64,000 bases of DNA from Paraburkholderia hiiakae (GCF_904848665.1 NZ_CAJHCQ010000012.1:186001-250000), one strand, 5' to 3'. Counted from the first letter of the stretch, positions 1 through 9,098 are shown. Notes: generated from the sequence alone by a model not told the origin. Numbers and translations: made by a program.

Positions 1-271
1 AGCGCAGCGCCTGGCGCAGCCACTGCGGCAGCGGGTGAAACGGCCGCTCGACGCGCGCCTTGGCGCCCGGCAGCACGATCAGCAGAAACAGGAAGACGAG
101 ATTCAGGCTCGCCGCGGGCGACGACGCCATGCCTTCGAGCGCGGTAAGGAAATTCATTTGCGCCATGGAGTGCAGCCAGCGCGCCAGGATCACGAGCCCG
201 ATCGCGCGCAGCGCGAAAAGCGTCCCGGCACCGGGTACGGTGACCGTGGGCGTCGGTCGGGTTCTGGCCAA
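1..271 (-). CDS. Membrane protein, 5' part only (runs off the window start)
   Basis: Only the N-terminal ~90 residues are inside the window. I chose the TTG at 271-269 because AGGAG lies 7 nt upstream of it; an in-frame ATG at 286-284 is the alternative and has only a weak ribosome site. The product opens with a short basic stretch (ARTRPTPTV), then a hydrophobic segment near residues 20-35 (FALRAIGLVILARWL) and a second near 55-70 (LNLVFLFLLIVLP), so it looks like an integral inner-membrane protein. I do not recognise the family. It may be transcribed together with the glycosyltransferase gene upstream of it on the same strand. Confidence 0.55.
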   Translation of the reverse strand, partial: MARTRPTPTVTVPGAGTLFALRAIGLVILARWLHSMAQMNFLTALEGMASSPAASLNLVFLFLLIVLPGAKARVERPFHPLPQWLRQALR

Positions 272-375
272 GGGACTACTCCTCATCTCGCTTGCGTGGG
301 CGCCGCGGATTTTACGGCACGGCCATTATAGGGACATTAAGCGTGCGCCTCACTTGCCGCCGCCGCGAATGTGAC

Positions 376-405
376 AACGCCCCGGTGCACGGGCATCGGG
401 GCGTT
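376..405. terminator. Stem-loop downstream of the glycosyltransferase gene, possible terminator
   Basis: AACGCCCCG (376-384) pairs perfectly with CGGGGCGTT (397-405) around a 12-nt loop. No clean T run follows on either strand, so intrinsic termination is uncertain. It lies 54 nt after the stop of the minus-strand glycosyltransferase gene. Confidence 0.35.
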
Positions 406-458
406 GGGGAAAAGCGGGAAAAGGGCGCGCCGCAGCGCGTCCGTTTTCAGTACATACC

Positions 459-1523
459 TTAGCCGGCGTTGACTTCGCGCAGCACGGTGCGATGCTTCTG
501 ACGCAGCAGATCTTCGTACACAGCCACGTAGTTGCGCGCCATCACCTTCGACGAGAAGCGCGCTTCGAACGCGGCGCGCACCTTCTCGCGCGACAGCGTC
601 GACAGGCGCTTGACCGCTGCGACGGCGCTGATTTCGTCTTCGACGACGAAGCCCGACACGCCATTCTCGATGACTTCCGGCACCGAGCCGCGCTTGAACG
701 CGATGACCGGCGTACCGCAGGCCATGGCTTCGATCATGACGAGGCCGAAGGGCTCCGGCCAGTCGATCGGGAACACCAGTGCATGCGCATTGCCAAGGAA
801 CTCGCGCTTTTCGTGCTCGCCGATTTCGCCGATGTACTCGACGTGCGGCAGCGCCATCAGCGGCTTGATGACTTCTTCATAGTAGGCACGGTCGGCCTTG
901 TCGATCTTGGCGGCGACCTTGAGCTTCATGCCTGCCTGCCCGGCGATGCGGATCGCGCGGTCAAGCCCCTTCTCCGGCGAGACGCGGCCGAGGAATGCGA
1001 GGTAGCCGGGCTCGACGTTCGGAATCGGCGTGAGCACGTTTTCCGGCAGGCCGTGGTAGACGGTCTGCTGCCAGTTGGCTTGCTGCAGCGGAATGCGCTG
1101 GTTGTCCGAGATCGAAACGACCGGCACGTCGTTGAACGCGTTGAACACCGGCTGCAGTTCCGGCAGATCCAGACGGCCGTGCATGGTCGTGACGAACGGC
1201 ACCGGCTGGCGCTGGAACAGCGAGAACGGGTAATAGTCGATGTGGAAGTGCAGCACGTCGAATTCGTCCGCGCGGCGGCGAACTTCTTCGAGCAGCAGCA
1301 TGTGGGGAGCCATCACGTCGCGAATCGTGGGGTCGAGGCGCAGTGCCTGCGGCCAGAACGCTTCGAGCTTTGCCGAGGTGATCGAATCGCCGCTGGCGAA
1401 CAGCGTGACATCGTGGCCCTGTTCGACCAGCGCTTCGGTCAGGTAGGAGACCACCCGTTCCGTGCCGCCGTACAGCTTGGGAGGAACCGCCTCGTGCAAC
1501 GGAGCGATTTGAGCGATTCGCAT
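459..1523 (-). CDS. Glycosyltransferase family 4 (GT-B fold)
   Basis: This 354-residue protein probably transfers a sugar from a nucleotide-sugar donor in the cytoplasm; acceptor and donor cannot be read from sequence. The start ATG (1523-1521) has AAGGAG 9 nt upstream and gives MRIAQIAPL; the frame is open further upstream but without family-like sequence. The N-terminal GT-B half holds the YGGTERVVSYL glycine motif typical of GT4 proteins. The C-terminal half has FLGRVSPEKG and the E-x7-E donor-binding motif inside PEPFGLVMIEAMACGTPV. It stands alone, with a long non-coding stretch upstream and a partial membrane gene downstream on the same strand. A surface polysaccharide or glycolipid role is an inference only. 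Confidence 0.9.
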   Translation of the reverse strand: MRIAQIAPLHEAVPPKLYGGTERVVSYLTEALVEQGHDVTLFASGDSITSAKLEAFWPQALRLDPTIRDVMAPHMLLLEEVRRRADEFDVLHFHIDYYPFSLFQRQPVPFVTTMHGRLDLPELQPVFNAFNDVPVVSISDNQRIPLQQANWQQTVYHGLPENVLTPIPNVEPGYLAFLGRVSPEKGLDRAIRIAGQAGMKLKVAAKIDKADRAYYEEVIKPLMALPHVEYIGEIGEHEKREFLGNAHALVFPIDWPEPFGLVMIEAMACGTPVIAFKRGSVPEVIENGVSGFVVEDEISAVAAVKRLSTLSREKVRAAFEARFSSKVMARNYVAVYEDLLRQKHRTVLREVNAG

Positions 1524-1739
1524 AGTGGTGAACTCCTTCCTCGTAATAAATCGGGCAATAGACTGCAAATTTGACAATCGACCTATGCAGGCTGCGGCTT
1601 CCTTGTCGCCACGCGCCTTACAGGCGTTCCGTACCGCTAACCGCGCCGGAAATCCGGACACAGAGCCGACGCAGTTGTGAAGCGGCAAGAGAGCGCACAC
1701 GCGGCGGTTCAGGCGGTAAACGCGCAGGGTTCGCGGCCG

Positions 1740-1758
1740 TTGACACAAAAGCTGTCAA
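1740..1758. repeat. Inverted repeat TTGACA-N7-TGTCAA, candidate operator
   Basis: TTGACA (1740-1745) and TGTCAA (1753-1758) are perfect inverted half-sites with a 7-nt spacer. The spacing suits a dimeric regulator. Neither half-site has a matching -10 hexamer at 16-18 nt, so it is not an obvious sigma-70 -35 box. It lies about 220 nt upstream of the glycosyltransferase start. Confidence 0.35.
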
Positions 1759-2040
1759 ATTCCCTACGCCGTCCGAGTCGGCATTATCCCGGTCCAGGGT
1801 AAATGCCGGCTAGATCATTTCAAAGTCTTTACGTTGTTACAAACCGGAAACACTCCGCAACCCATTGTTTTCCAAGAGAGTTCTAGATTGGGGGCTGCGC
1901 TGCGGAAAACAACTGCGGGCGATTGTCGCGGCACGGTGCGCATCAAACGATCGCGCTCGTACGGTTCCTGATTCGCTACCGGCGGACAGCGCGTGGCGAG
2001 CGAGCACAGCGGCGCTTTTCCGAATGCAATCCGTAATTCT

Positions 2041-2066
2041 ATCTCTAAAACACCCATCTCTAAAAC
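2041..2066. repeat. Tandem 11-bp direct repeat
   Basis: ATCTCTAAAAC occurs at 2041-2051 and again, exactly, at 2056-2066, separated by ACCC at 2052-2055. The spacing is about 1.5 helical turns. It is AT-rich within a GC-rich region. Function unknown; an activator site for one of the divergent genes is possible. Confidence 0.5.
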
Positions 2067-2310
2067 GGTCCACGATTCCTGTTGAACCTCCGCTGCAACA
2101 ACGTGTCCCCAATCTGTATCCCGCGCTATCGTGTCGCGATATGATGCGCGTCCGCCGGGCACAGGCGGTGCGCGAGGCGCATGGGGTGTTTACAATGCGG
2201 TAAGTCCGCCTTCGTTGCCGCGCGCCCGAAGCGTTCGTCACCGTAGCGCGCCAGCTATCTTTCTTTGAACTTGCACGGACGAAGTTCCGTCAGACCGACC
2301 ACCCGATCAA

Positions 2311-4146
2311 TTGGAACATCTGACCACCGCCCAGCGTAACGCCCACAACGCAAAGCTCGCGAGCTATGCGCGGCGCCCGCTCGCGTTCCTTTTCAGCTAC
2401 ATCAAGCGCCATCCGTTCGCCCACAGCGTGGTGCTCGCCAGTGTGTTCGCGGCCGTAGGTTGCGCGCTTGCGTCGCAGTACGCCATCAAGCATCTGATCG
2501 ACGTGCTCGGAGCCGGACGCCATCATCCGGGCCCACTGTGGACCGCTTTCGCCATCCTCGTCGGCCTGATCGCCGCCGACAACCTGCTCTGGCGGGTCGG
2601 CGGCTGGTTCGCCGCGCACACCTTCGTCACCGTGACGGGCGACCTGCGGCGCGACCTCTTCCAGTACCTGAGCGGCCACTCGCCCACTTACTACGCCGAA
2701 AAGCAGCCCGGCACGCTCGCCAGCCGCATCACCGCGACATCGAACGCCGTCTACACGGCCGAGAACACCACCGCGTGGAACGTGCTGCCGCCCTGTATCG
2801 CCGTGGCCGGCGCGATCGTCATGATCATTGCGGTCAACCCGCTCATGGCGGCGGGCCTCCTGCTCTGCTCGGCCATCCTTTCGGTGATCCTCTTCAAGCT
2901 GGCCGGGCGCGGCTCGTCGCGCCACCACACCTTCGCCTCGAAAGCGGCCGCGGTGGACGGCGAGCTCGTAGACGTAATCGGCAACATGGCGCTCGTGCGT
3001 GCCTTCGGCATGACGTTTCGCGAGCAAAAGCGCTTCGGCTCGACCGTCAAGGCCGAGCTCGACGCCCGCCGCTCGAGCCTGCTCTACCTCGAAAAGCTGC
3101 GTCTGCTGCACGCCGTGATCACGGCCATGCTGTCCGCCGGCCTGCTCGGCTGGGCGCTGTGGCTCTGGGATCAGGGCAAGGCGACGTCAGGCGACATCGT
3201 GCTCGTGAGCTCACTCGGCTTCACGATCCTGCACGGCACGCGCGACCTCGCTGTGGCGCTCGTGGACGTGACCCAGCACGTGGCGCGCCTTGCCGAGGCC
3301 GTGCAAACGCTGCTGGAGCCGCACGGCATGCCCGACCGCGACGACGCCAAGGAACTCATCGCCCAGGGCGGCCGCGTCGACTTCGAGGGTGTGACCTTCG
3401 CGTATCCGCACCGCAAGCCGATCCTCGATCATTTCGACCTGCGCATCGAGGCCGGTCAGCGCGTGGGTCTGATCGGCAAATCGGGCGCGGGCAAGACGAC
3501 GGTGCTCGCGTTGCTGCAGCACTTCTACGACACGCAGGGTGGCGCCATCAAGATCGACGGCCAGGACATCGCGCATGTCACCCAGGACAGCCTTCGCCAT
3601 GCCATCGCGCTCGTGCCGCAGGACATTTCGCTGCTGCACCGCTCGATCTACGAGAACATCGCCTACGGCCGCCCCGAGGCGAGCCGCGAGGAAGTGGTCG
3701 CTGCGGCCCGCGAGGCGCGCTGCGCCGAATTCATCGAGGCGATGCCCGAGGGCTACGACACGATCGTGGGCGACCGCGGCGTGAAGCTGTCGGGCGGCCA
3801 GCGCCAGCGCATCGCGATCGCGCGCGCCATTCTCAAGAATTCGCCGATCCTGCTGCTCGACGAAGCCACCTCGGCGCTCGACAGCGCGTCCGAAGAGGCC
3901 ATCCAGCAGGCGCTCGACCGGCTCATGGTGGGCCGCACGGTGATCGCGATCGCCCACCGCCTCTCCACACTCAACAACTTCGACCGCATCATCGTGATGA
4001 GCACGGGCAAGGTGATCGACGACGGCACCCCCGAAGAGCTGCGCAACCGTCCGGGACTCTACCGCGACCTCCTCGCCAAGCAGTACGGCAAGCACTCCAC
4101 GCTGCATCTGGGCAGCAAGAAGGCCGACGAAAAACACGTGGCCTGA
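2311..4146 (+). CDS. ABC transporter, fused permease and ATPase (half exporter)
   Basis: A 611-residue half-transporter that should dimerise in the inner membrane and export a substrate using ATP; the substrate is unknown. The N-terminal ~310 residues form an ABC exporter membrane domain with several hydrophobic helices. The ATPase has Walker A (GKSGAGKTT, from about residue 389), a Q-loop (VPQDISLL), the signature LSGGQRQR (about 493), Walker B (ILLLDEATSALD, about 513) and the switch histidine (AHRLST, about 548), so all catalytic motifs are intact. The start is a TTG at 2311: there is no in-frame ATG before the first helix and an in-frame stop lies at 2266. No strong ribosome site is visible. 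A bidirectional terminator separates it from convergent otsA. The layout resembles MsbA-type lipid or drug exporters. Confidence 0.9.
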   Translation: MEHLTTAQRNAHNAKLASYARRPLAFLFSYIKRHPFAHSVVLASVFAAVGCALASQYAIKHLIDVLGAGRHHPGPLWTAFAILVGLIAADNLLWRVGGWFAAHTFVTVTGDLRRDLFQYLSGHSPTYYAEKQPGTLASRITATSNAVYTAENTTAWNVLPPCIAVAGAIVMIIAVNPLMAAGLLLCSAILSVILFKLAGRGSSRHHTFASKAAAVDGELVDVIGNMALVRAFGMTFREQKRFGSTVKAELDARRSSLLYLEKLRLLHAVITAMLSAGLLGWALWLWDQGKATSGDIVLVSSLGFTILHGTRDLAVALVDVTQHVARLAEAVQTLLEPHGMPDRDDAKELIAQGGRVDFEGVTFAYPHRKPILDHFDLRIEAGQRVGLIGKSGAGKTTVLALLQHFYDTQGGAIKIDGQDIAHVTQDSLRHAIALVPQDISLLHRSIYENIAYGRPEASREEVVAAAREARCAEFIEAMPEGYDTIVGDRGVKLSGGQRQRIAIARAILKNSPILLLDEATSALDSASEEAIQQALDRLMVGRTVIAIAHRLSTLNNFDRIIVMSTGKVIDDGTPEELRNRPGLYRDLLAKQYGKHSTLHLGSKKADEKHVA

Positions 4147-4200
4147 CACCGCCCGGGCGGGCGCCTCGCCCGCCGCGTTTTGCCGCAGACACCCGGACGT

Positions 4201-4240
4201 AAAAAAGCCGCTTCAGTGCATCGACTGAAGCGGCTTTTTT
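4201..4240. terminator. Bidirectional intrinsic terminator between the ABC gene and otsA
   Basis: GCCGCTTCAGT and ACTGAAGCGGC form a perfect GC-rich stem with loop GCATCG. A run of A precedes it and a run of T follows it, so both strands have a U-run. It serves two convergent genes. Confidence 0.92.
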
Positions 4241-4272
4241 CGCTCTCGCCCAGGCGCGCGAGGCGTGGGCGC

Positions 4273-5703
4273 TCAGCCCTGCGCGCGCTCGAGTGGCGGC
4301 AAACTCACTCCTTGCCGCACGCTGACCTGCCCGAGATCGCGCATGAAGCGATCGCGCCAGACCGAGACGTTGTTCTCGCGCAACTGGGCCATCATGTCCT
4401 GATAGCGCGCGAGCCGCTCGGCGAGCGGCATGGAGAGCGCGGCACTGAGCGCGTCGGCCATGCCGTCGATATCGAGCGGATTGACGATCAGCGCGCCAGA
4501 AAGCTCCTGCGCCGCGCCGGCGAAGCGTGAGAGCACGAGCACGCCCGGATCTTCGGGGTTCTGCGCCGAGACGTATTCCTTGGCGACCAGATTCATGCCG
4601 TCGCGTAGCGGCGTGACGTAGCCGACGTTCGACGCCCGGAACAGCGCGGCCAGCACCGCCCGCTCGTACTGGCGGTGGATGTACCAGATCGGTGTCCAGT
4701 CGAGTTCCGCGTAACGGCCGTTGATGCGCCCCGACTCCGCCTCGAGGCGCAACCGGATGTCCTGATACGCGTGCAGGTCGGCGCGGGTAGGCGGCGCGAT
4801 CTGCACGAACGAGACCTTGTTGCGCTGCGCCGGCGCGTGGTCGAGCAGGCGTTCGAAGGCGCGAAAGCGCTCCACGAGCCCCTTCGAGTAGTCGAGCCGG
4901 TCAACGCTCATGATGACCTTGCGCCCGTGCAGCGTGGCCTTGAGCGTGCGCACCGGCTTGCCGCGCTCGCCGGCTCGGGCGAGTTCCGCGATCTCATCGG
5001 GATAGACGCCGATCGGGTAATCGCCTGCGCAGAGCGTCTGCCCGAACGCTTCGATGCGCGTGAGGCCGTCCGGCTGCATCGCAGTCGTACCGCCTGCCTC
5101 GTTCACGATGTAGTCGCAGAACGCACGCAGATCGGGCCTGGTCTGGAAGCCGAGCAGGTCGAACGCGCATAGCGCCTGAACCAGCTCGCGATGCGGCGGC
5201 ACCGCCAGCAGCACCTGCGAGGCCGGAAACGGAATGTGCAGGAAGAAGCCGATGCGGTTCTTCACGCCCGCCGCGCGCAGCGCCTGGGCGAACGGAATGA
5301 GGTGATAGTCGTGGACCCAGATCACGTCGTCTTCGCGCAAAAGCGGTACGAGCTGCTGCGCGAGCCACGCGTTCACGCGGCTATAGCCCTCGTACTCGTG
5401 GCGGTCGTACTGGACGAGATCGGCGCGGTAGTGGAACGCGGGCCAAAGGGTTGCGTTCGAGAAACCGCGATAGTACTGGTCGTAGTCACGCCGCAACAGG
5501 CCGATGGTGGCGAACGTCACGGGTCCGCGCTCTTCGAGCGCGATCTGCGGCTGGCCGGAGGTGAGGACGTCCCCGCTCCATCCGAACCACATGCCGCCGG
5601 TTTCCTTGAGCGCGTCGTACACGCCCACCGCAAGGCCGCCCGCGGCCGGACCGCCCTCGGAAATCGGCGCGACGCGGTTCGACACGATGATCAATCGGCT
5701 CAT
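4273..5703 (-). CDS. otsA: Trehalose-6-phosphate synthase (GT20)
   Basis: OtsA makes trehalose-6-phosphate from UDP-glucose and glucose-6-phosphate in the cytoplasm, for osmotic and desiccation protection. The 476-residue product starts MSRLIIVSNRVAP, matching the usual OtsA N-terminus, with the GGLAVGVYDAL glycine loop. VHDYHLIPFAQALR (about residue 130), DRLDYSKGLVERF (about 265) and PLRDGMNLVAKEYV (about 364) are the conserved GT20 signatures. Length equals the E. coli enzyme. The chosen ATG has no good ribosome site, but upstream in-frame starts would add non-homologous sequence. It lies 103 nt downstream of otsB on the same strand, so the pair is likely one operon ending at the terminator at 4201-4240. 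Confidence 0.96.
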   Translation of the reverse strand: MSRLIIVSNRVAPISEGGPAAGGLAVGVYDALKETGGMWFGWSGDVLTSGQPQIALEERGPVTFATIGLLRRDYDQYYRGFSNATLWPAFHYRADLVQYDRHEYEGYSRVNAWLAQQLVPLLREDDVIWVHDYHLIPFAQALRAAGVKNRIGFFLHIPFPASQVLLAVPPHRELVQALCAFDLLGFQTRPDLRAFCDYIVNEAGGTTAMQPDGLTRIEAFGQTLCAGDYPIGVYPDEIAELARAGERGKPVRTLKATLHGRKVIMSVDRLDYSKGLVERFRAFERLLDHAPAQRNKVSFVQIAPPTRADLHAYQDIRLRLEAESGRINGRYAELDWTPIWYIHRQYERAVLAALFRASNVGYVTPLRDGMNLVAKEYVSAQNPEDPGVLVLSRFAGAAQELSGALIVNPLDIDGMADALSAALSMPLAERLARYQDMMAQLRENNVSVWRDRFMRDLGQVSVRQGVSLPPLERAQG

Positions 5704-5806
5704 GAGGGGCGGGGTCCGTACAGGAAATCGGGAAGGCGTGGCGCGCGCGAGGCACCGCCTCGCGTGATGCAATCTACGTGGGGAGTGAAGCGAGGCATGC
5801 GCGCGG

Positions 5807-6577
5807 TCACCGGGCGCCCGGCATCGCCGCGACGAGCGATGCGAGCCAGCCGATCAGCGCGTCGACCGAATCGACCCGCGTCTGCGCGATGGTGTCGCCG
5901 CCGCCGACCTTGATCGACAGCCCGCCCAGCGCATTGACGACGGCGAAGCCCTTCTCGTCAGTCAGATCGTCGCCGGCGAACACCGGGCGGCGCCCCGCGA
6001 ACGGCGGCTCGTCGAGGAACGCGCGCAGCGCGCGGCCCTTGTCGACGTCCTTCGGCTTGATTTCGTAGACCATCTTGCCGGGCTGCAGCACGTAGGCGTC
6101 AGCGTAATCGGCGGCGAGGCGCTCGGTCGCGGCGCGCGCGGTACCCTCGTGTTCCGGGGCGTTGCGGTAGTGCAGCGCGAGCGACGCGCCCTTGATCTCG
6201 AGCAGCATGCCCGGATGCGTGCGCACCACCTCCGCGAGCACCTGCTCTATGTGCAGCAGACGCTGATCGTTAAAGCCGACACGCTGCGTGTCGCCGTTGG
6301 CGTCGCGCCGCTCGGCGCCGTGCAGGCCCGCCACGGGCAGATCGGGCATGCCAAGGAAACCGTCGATGCTCTCGATGCCGCGCCCCGAGACGATCGCCAC
6401 GGCGCCGTGCGTCACGCGGCGCAACTCGCGCAGCAGCGCGAGCATGTCGGGGCGTACGAGCACGCCGTCGGGCGTGGGCGCGAGATCGACGAGCGTGCCG
6501 TCGAAATCGAAGAAAAATGCCGTCTGGTCAGGCGGCAGGACTGCCGGAAGTGCTTGCATTGCGTTCTTTTCACCCAT
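5807..6577 (-). CDS. otsB: Trehalose-6-phosphate phosphatase (HAD family)
   Basis: OtsB removes the phosphate from trehalose-6-phosphate, the second step after OtsA. In this 256-residue protein the HAD nucleophile motif is FFFDFDGTLVDL near the N-terminus, followed by VSGRG and GLHGAERR in the cap region, and the metal-binding GDDLTDEKGF motif near the C-terminus. The start could be ATG 6577 (used here) or the in-frame ATG at 6559 (MQALPAVL); neither has a strong ribosome site. otsB precedes otsA, and together they form a complete OtsAB trehalose pathway. Confidence 0.95.
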   Translation of the reverse strand: MGEKNAMQALPAVLPPDQTAFFFDFDGTLVDLAPTPDGVLVRPDMLALLRELRRVTHGAVAIVSGRGIESIDGFLGMPDLPVAGLHGAERRDANGDTQRVGFNDQRLLHIEQVLAEVVRTHPGMLLEIKGASLALHYRNAPEHEGTARAATERLAADYADAYVLQPGKMVYEIKPKDVDKGRALRAFLDEPPFAGRRPVFAGDDLTDEKGFAVVNALGGLSIKVGGGDTIAQTRVDSVDALIGWLASLVAAMPGAR

Positions 6578-6942
6578 CGGCCCGCTGGCCGGGTATGGCC
6601 CCGGGCTGCGCCCAGGGAAAGTGTGCGAATCTTACCGCGCCTTGGATCGATTATCGAGAAAGTAAGGGGCTGACCGGCTGCACAGGCTTGGCCGGACTCG
6701 AATCGACTTGTCTGCGGTCCGATTTTTCGAGAGTTGGACACTCCGCCAGGGCGGCCATTCAGCCGATGCGGCATATCGACGCGTGCGATCCGCACGACCG
6801 GGGCGCTCGCGACGGAGCGGACCCAATTTTGCTACAGTCGCAGCGACAAGCCGAGCCCAGTGGTCTGATCGAGCGCGGCCAACGTAATCCAATCGAGTCG
6901 ACGAGATTGCCTTTGTTCCTCACCTTCGGGCCCACGCTGCGC
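6578..6942. other. Intergenic region between divergent otsB and the Sco gene
   Basis: 365 nt with no credible gene. It should hold divergent promoters. TAAGAT-like and TACAGT-like -10 sequences exist on the minus and plus strands, but neither has a -35 close to consensus. I see no strong operator or riboswitch-like structure. Confidence 0.5.
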
Positions 6943-7563
6943 ATGTTCCACGCCCGCCTCTGCGGCGGTGCGCGCAGCCTGCGGCACGCGGCGCTCGCGG
7001 CGGCTGCCTTGCTGCTCGTGGCATGCTCGCACCCGGGCGAGCCGTGGCAGCTGACGAACGTAAGCGGCCACTTGCCCGACCTCGACTTCGCGCTCACGGC
7101 CGACAACGGCCAGCCCGTGACAGGCGCGAGTTTTCGCGGACGCACGACGCTCGTCTACTTCGGCTATACGCATTGCCCGGACGTCTGCCCGGAGACGATG
7201 GCGCGCCTGATGCAGGTTATAGCGAAGCTCGGCCCCGATGCGCAGAAAGTGCGGATACTCTTCATCAGCGTCGATCCGGCGCGCGACACGCCGCAGGCCT
7301 TGCACGCCTACGTCGGCGCATTCGATGCTCAGCATGCGCGCGGCCTGACCGGCAGCGACGGCCAGATCGAGTCGCTCGCGCGGCGCTACCGCGTGGCCTA
7401 CCAGATGGAAAAGCGAGACCCGGACGGCAGCTACGAAGTCACACACAGTTCGGCCGTCTACGTGTTCGACGCTCAGGGTCACGCGCGCCTGCTCGCCACC
7501 GACCACGACACACCGGACGCGATCGCGCATGACCTGCGCCGCGTCATCGACGACACGGCGTGA
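6943..7563 (+). CDS. Sco1/SenC/PrrC-family copper lipoprotein
   Basis: Sco proteins bind copper and act as thiol-redox metallochaperones in building the CuA centre of cytochrome oxidase. The 206-residue product has a signal peptide with lipobox LLVAC (lipid-anchored Cys28), so it should sit on the periplasmic face of a membrane. The copper ligands are present: Cys78 and Cys82 in CPDVCPET, and His168 in VTHSS. The ISVDPARDTP segment is also typical. The ATG at 6943 begins the signal peptide; a TTG at 6907 is an upstream alternative and no ribosome site is strong. The next two genes encode PCuAC and CtaG, both copper-delivery factors. Confidence 0.92.
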   Translation: MFHARLCGGARSLRHAALAAAALLLVACSHPGEPWQLTNVSGHLPDLDFALTADNGQPVTGASFRGRTTLVYFGYTHCPDVCPETMARLMQVIAKLGPDAQKVRILFISVDPARDTPQALHAYVGAFDAQHARGLTGSDGQIESLARRYRVAYQMEKRDPDGSYEVTHSSAVYVFDAQGHARLLATDHDTPDAIAHDLRRVIDDTA

Positions 7564-7629
7564 ACGCACGCCGCCTCGCGGGTCCAATCCTCGAGTCTTG
7601 ACGAAACAGCAATCGCAACAGGAAACCTT

Positions 7630-8097
7630 ATGACGAAGAACCTCAAGTCCCTCACCGTCTCGCTCGGCTGCGCGCTGAGCACCTTCGGTGCGCTCGCCGT
7701 ATTCGCGCCCGCCGCAAACGCCGCCGCCGGCGCGCTGAGCACGCAGGACGCGTGGGTGCGCTGGCTGCCCAACGACCTGCCGGCCGCGGGCTATGTGACG
7801 CTCAAGAACGATGGCGACCAGCCGGTCGATCTCGTGAGCGTATCGAGCGACGCTTACGGCATGGTCATGCTGCATCAGACGGTCTCGAATGGCTCGACGC
7901 AAAAGATGGTCATGGTGCACAAGGCGACGGTGCCTGCGCACGGCACGCTTGCGATCGCACCGGGCGGCTACCACCTGATGCTGGAAAAGGCGAAGCACAA
8001 AATCGCGCCGGGCGACACGGTGAACGTGAAGCTGCAGTTCTCGGACGGCGAGACGCTCGACACGCCGTTCGCAGTCAAGTCGCCCTCGGGGCAGTAA
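7630..8097 (+). CDS. PCu(A)C periplasmic copper chaperone
   Basis: PCuAC proteins bind Cu(I) in the periplasm and pass it to the CuA site, often with Sco. The protein has 155 residues with a Sec signal peptide ending near AANAAA. The family motif H-x10-M-x21-H-x-M is complete: His82, Met93, His115 and Met117. The start ATG has AGGAAA a few bases upstream. It lies 66 nt after the Sco gene and 77 nt before ctaG, all on the same strand, which supports joint expression and a cytochrome oxidase assembly role. Confidence 0.93.
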   Translation: MTKNLKSLTVSLGCALSTFGALAVFAPAANAAAGALSTQDAWVRWLPNDLPAAGYVTLKNDGDQPVDLVSVSSDAYGMVMLHQTVSNGSTQKMVMVHKATVPAHGTLAIAPGGYHLMLEKAKHKIAPGDTVNVKLQFSDGETLDTPFAVKSPSGQ

Positions 8098-8174
8098 CGC
8101 CGCAGCAAGACAAACGCGCGCATTCTCTGTGGTTGCGCGCGCAAGCATGTTGAATCCGCGATGAGGCCGCCGCC

Positions 8175-9068
8175 ATGCTCGCGATGACCCTGCTCTACTG
8201 GCTCCAACCGTGGGAGCCCTCGCCGACCGTGATGATCTGCACCCTGCTCGCGGCGGTGCTGTTCGTGCGCGGCAAACGGCACGCGCGGGTGTCGCTCGCG
8301 CGCCAGATCTCCTTCTGGTTCGGGCTCGGCGCGCTCTACGTCGTGCTGCACACTCGGCTCGACTACTACTTCGAGCACGAGTTCTTCATGCATCGCGCGC
8401 AGCACCTCGTGCTGCATCATCTGGGGCCGTTCTTCATCGCACTCGCCTACCCGGGCGCGGCGCTGCGCGCGGGCATTCCGTTCAAATGGCGGCAGCGCTT
8501 CGTGCGCCCCGTGCTCGCCGCGCGGCCCGTGCGCGTGGCGCTCGACATCGTCATGCACCCCGTCGTCGCGGTCGGACTCTTCGTCGGGCTCATCTACTTC
8601 TGGCTCTTTTCGCCGATCCACTTCATCGCGATGCTCGACTGGCGCCTCTACCGCGTCATGAACTGGAGCATGGTGATCGACGGGCTGCTGTTCTGGTGGC
8701 TCGTGCTCGACTCGCGCCCCGCGCCACCCGCGCGCCTCTCGCCGGGCAAGCGCGTGCTCGTCGTGATCGCGGCGATTCCGGCGCAGATCGTGCTCGGCGC
8801 ATTCATCTTCTTCACGCCGCGCGAGCTTTATCCGGTCTATTCGATTTGCGGCCGCGCGTTCACCTGGCTTTCGCCCATCCGCGACCAGCAGATCGGCGGG
8901 CTGCTGCTGTGGATTCCGGGGTCAATGATGAGCGTAATCGGCGCGCTGGTCGCGCTGCGCCACTGGATGCGACTATCCGCGCGCGGACGTTTGCAGCAGG
9001 ACCGGCGCGCCGGCGTGCGCGCCGCAGAGGGTGCGCCCCCGAAGGAAGGGCGCACGCTGCGCACATGA
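8175..9068 (+). CDS. ctaG: CtaG-type cytochrome c oxidase assembly membrane protein (caa3_CtaG family)
   Basis: A 297-residue polytopic membrane protein of the caa3-type CtaG family, which is linked to assembly of the copper centres of haem-copper oxidases. Repeated hydrophobic segments and histidine-rich stretches such as FFMHRAQHLVLHHLGPF fit this family; the histidines could bind copper, which is inference. The C-terminal ~35 residues are basic, low-complexity and cytoplasm-like. ATG 8175 has GAGG 8 nt upstream. It ends 30 nt before a convergent acetyltransferase gene, with no terminator visible between them. Together with the Sco and PCuAC genes it makes a compact copper-insertion set; no oxidase subunit gene is nearby. 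Confidence 0.88.
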   Translation: MLAMTLLYWLQPWEPSPTVMICTLLAAVLFVRGKRHARVSLARQISFWFGLGALYVVLHTRLDYYFEHEFFMHRAQHLVLHHLGPFFIALAYPGAALRAGIPFKWRQRFVRPVLAARPVRVALDIVMHPVVAVGLFVGLIYFWLFSPIHFIAMLDWRLYRVMNWSMVIDGLLFWWLVLDSRPAPPARLSPGKRVLVVIAAIPAQIVLGAFIFFTPRELYPVYSICGRAFTWLSPIRDQQIGGLLLWIPGSMMSVIGALVALRHWMRLSARGRLQQDRRAGVRAAEGAPPKEGRTLRT

Positions 9069-9098
9069 ATTCCGGCGCAACCTGCGACAAACATCGAA

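Larger units (their letters stand above)
1524..2310. other. 787-nt non-coding region between divergent glycosyltransferase and ABC transporter genes
   Basis: No credible gene is seen; the short open frames here look like noise. It must hold promoters for both flanking divergent genes. It contains a TTGACA/TGTCAA inverted repeat (1740-1758), a tandem 11-bp direct repeat (2041-2066) and a TACAAT hexamer at 2191-2196, about 115 nt before the ABC gene and without a good -35. The part from about 1540 to 2110 is visibly less GC-rich than the flanking genes. Confidence 0.6.
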
